This document shows, one piece after another, positions 4,069-5,044 of a stretch of DNA of 5,044 bases (position 1 is its first letter; every line of letters starts with the position of its first letter). The stretch is from contig JAKADF010000306.1 in NCBI GenBank assembly GCA_021820805.1, positions 1 through 5,044 on the forward strand, read 5' to 3'. This stretch comes from Bacillota bacterium. Lineage in GTDB: Bacteria > Bacillota > Bacilli > Alicyclobacillales > Alicyclobacillaceae. The notes under the pieces were generated by a model, which searched no databases, was not told the DNA's origin, and was given only the letters and a program-made list of their open reading frames with translations. The translations under genes were made by a program, and so were the position numbers.

Positions 4069-5044
4069 TTATTTGATATAACGCCTTGCGCCAATGTATT
4101 TTGGACCCCAATAAGAGTTGCTAATACCATCGATAGCGACGCCCATATCCTGCGAATCCACCATTAGCCCATTCCCTATATAAATCCCGACATGACTTGC
4201 TCCTGGAGCATATGTGCTAAAAAACACTAAATCTCCTGGTTGCAAATTACCCTCTGATACTGGTACACCGCTAGAAAACTGGTCGGCTGCAGTACGGCTA
4301 AGCGGTATCCCAAAATGCGAAAATACATAAAGCGTAAATCCGGAACAGTCAAATCCGAGAGGAGTGGTTCCGCCCCATACATACGGAACCCCCATAAACT
4401 GCTGTGCGTAATGAATTAAGCTAGATGCATTTGCAGAGACCAAAGCAGATTGTGCCGCTCTTACATACGAACTGTTACTCATTTTTGATTCTGCCGCTTG
4501 TGTCTGTGCTTCAAGAGCAGCAACTTGCTCTTTACTCAATTGAATTTGACTTTCCAATAAACCGTGCTTGTACGTTTCAGAATTGATTTTTTGATTCATC
4601 AAGTTGAGAGCCCGATGTTTTTGTTCTTGAAGATGTTCATCTGTTATTCTTAGGAATTCTAGTGAACTCTTTTTCTGTAATAATTTTTGATGATCTGTAT
4701 CCATTGTGGCTTTCTGACCTAAAAGTGTTTTTTGTACGGATGAATATTGATTTTCAATCTTCTTATTCTCTTGGGTAATAACGGATAATGCATAAATTCG
4801 GCTCAACAAATCATTAAAACTTGTTGCCTGAAACAAGACGGCCAAGTAAGAAACATTCCCATCTTCATACATGGTCTGAATATGCTGGGCGAGCTCAGTT
4901 TTTAACTCGTTTAATTTTGTTGTGTTCGTCTGGATACTTTTATCTAAACCATTAATCTGTTTTTCCAATGACTGCATTTGATTATTATTTGTTTGAATAG
5001 CTGTTGCTACATTTGAGAGTGAAGCCGTGTAGTTTTGAACTTGT
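4069..5044 (-). CDS. Coiled-coil NlpC/P60 (C40) peptidoglycan hydrolase, 5' end missing
   Basis: The frame has no stop up to the window edge: 22 more codons precede the Met at 4977, so the start and any signal peptide lie outside. Residue numbers count from that Met. Residues 1 to about 165 are a long, charged coiled coil with a PcsB-like appearance, including MYEDGNVSYLAVLFQATSF (36-54). Residues about 186-302 are an NlpC/P60 domain: GVPYVWGG (196-203), DCSGF with nucleophile C211, QPGDLVFF (246-253) and SHVGIYIG with H262. Such secreted enzymes cut D-gamma-glutamyl-diaminopimelate type bonds in stem peptides, often during cell separation or wall turnover. The third polar catalytic position, often His or Asn, appears to be Asp274 (MVDS). 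The gene ends 85 bases before a strong terminator and is the only gene visible in its transcript. Confidence 0.93.
   Translation of the reverse strand, partial: QVQNYTASLSNVATAIQTNNNQMQSLEKQINGLDKSIQTNTTKLNELKTELAQHIQTMYEDGNVSYLAVLFQATSFNDLLSRIYALSVITQENKKIENQYSSVQKTLLGQKATMDTDHQKLLQKKSSLEFLRITDEHLQEQKHRALNLMNQKINSETYKHGLLESQIQLSKEQVAALEAQTQAAESKMSNSSYVRAAQSALVSANASSLIHYAQQFMGVPYVWGGTTPLGFDCSGFTLYVFSHFGIPLSRTAADQFSSGVPVSEGNLQPGDLVFFSTYAPGASHVGIYIGNGLMVDSQDMGVAIDGISNSYWGPKYIGARRYIK

Noticed and set aside
1..5044. Insertion sequence, phage, CRISPR array, toxin-antitoxin or defence genes
   Set aside because: No transposase or integrase motif, no regularly spaced repeats and no paired small operon of that type was seen. 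The only repeat of size is the ydjO duplication.

Overview
The window looks like chromosome from a low-to-medium GC member of the Bacillota. The evidence is a CspB-type cold-shock gene followed by a YdjO-family gene, a hemolysin III-type membrane protein, CBO0543-type membrane proteins, a PcsB-like coiled-coil NlpC/P60 hydrolase, strong AGGAGG ribosome-binding sites and TTG starts. A spore-former of the Bacillales/Alicyclobacillaceae kind is a reasonable guess, but the genus is not determined. No transposase, phage gene, CRISPR array, tRNA or rRNA was seen.

Left half (1-2156, all + strand). The window opens in the last 27 codons of a YdjO-like gene. A 558-base intergenic stretch follows, with a candidate structured RNA. 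Then come a complete hemolysin III family gene (643-1290), a second hairpin-rich gap of 430 bases sharing sequence words with the first, and the cold-shock pair: csp (1721-1924), an intrinsic terminator in the gap, and a complete 57-residue ydjO-like gene (1983-2156). The two ydjO copies match at 73 of 84 bases over their 3' ends and share a short element after the stop, so a ydjO (or csp-ydjO) unit has been duplicated around hlyIII.

Right half (2157-5044, mainly - strand). A small secretory or membrane-anchored ORF (2181-2372) comes first. Next is a CBO0543-type multipass membrane protein (2659-3159), whose best ribosome-binding site points to an ACG codon upstream of the first standard start. 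Then comes a decayed relative of the same kind of membrane protein (about 3478-3922), with two apparent frameshifts and a stop codon. A perfect 15-bp terminator (3941-3984) follows, and finally the 3' part of a secreted peptidoglycan hydrolase (4069 to beyond the window end).

Functionally, csp and ydjO form a cold-response module: an RNA/ssDNA chaperone and a small Cys-pair protein, with an internal terminator likely to lower ydjO expression. HlyIII and the CBO0543-type proteins are membrane proteins of unclear role. The NlpC/P60 protein acts on the cell wall. No new multi-gene system is evident. The least explained part is the pair of structured intergenic regions at about 239-445 and 1411-1620.
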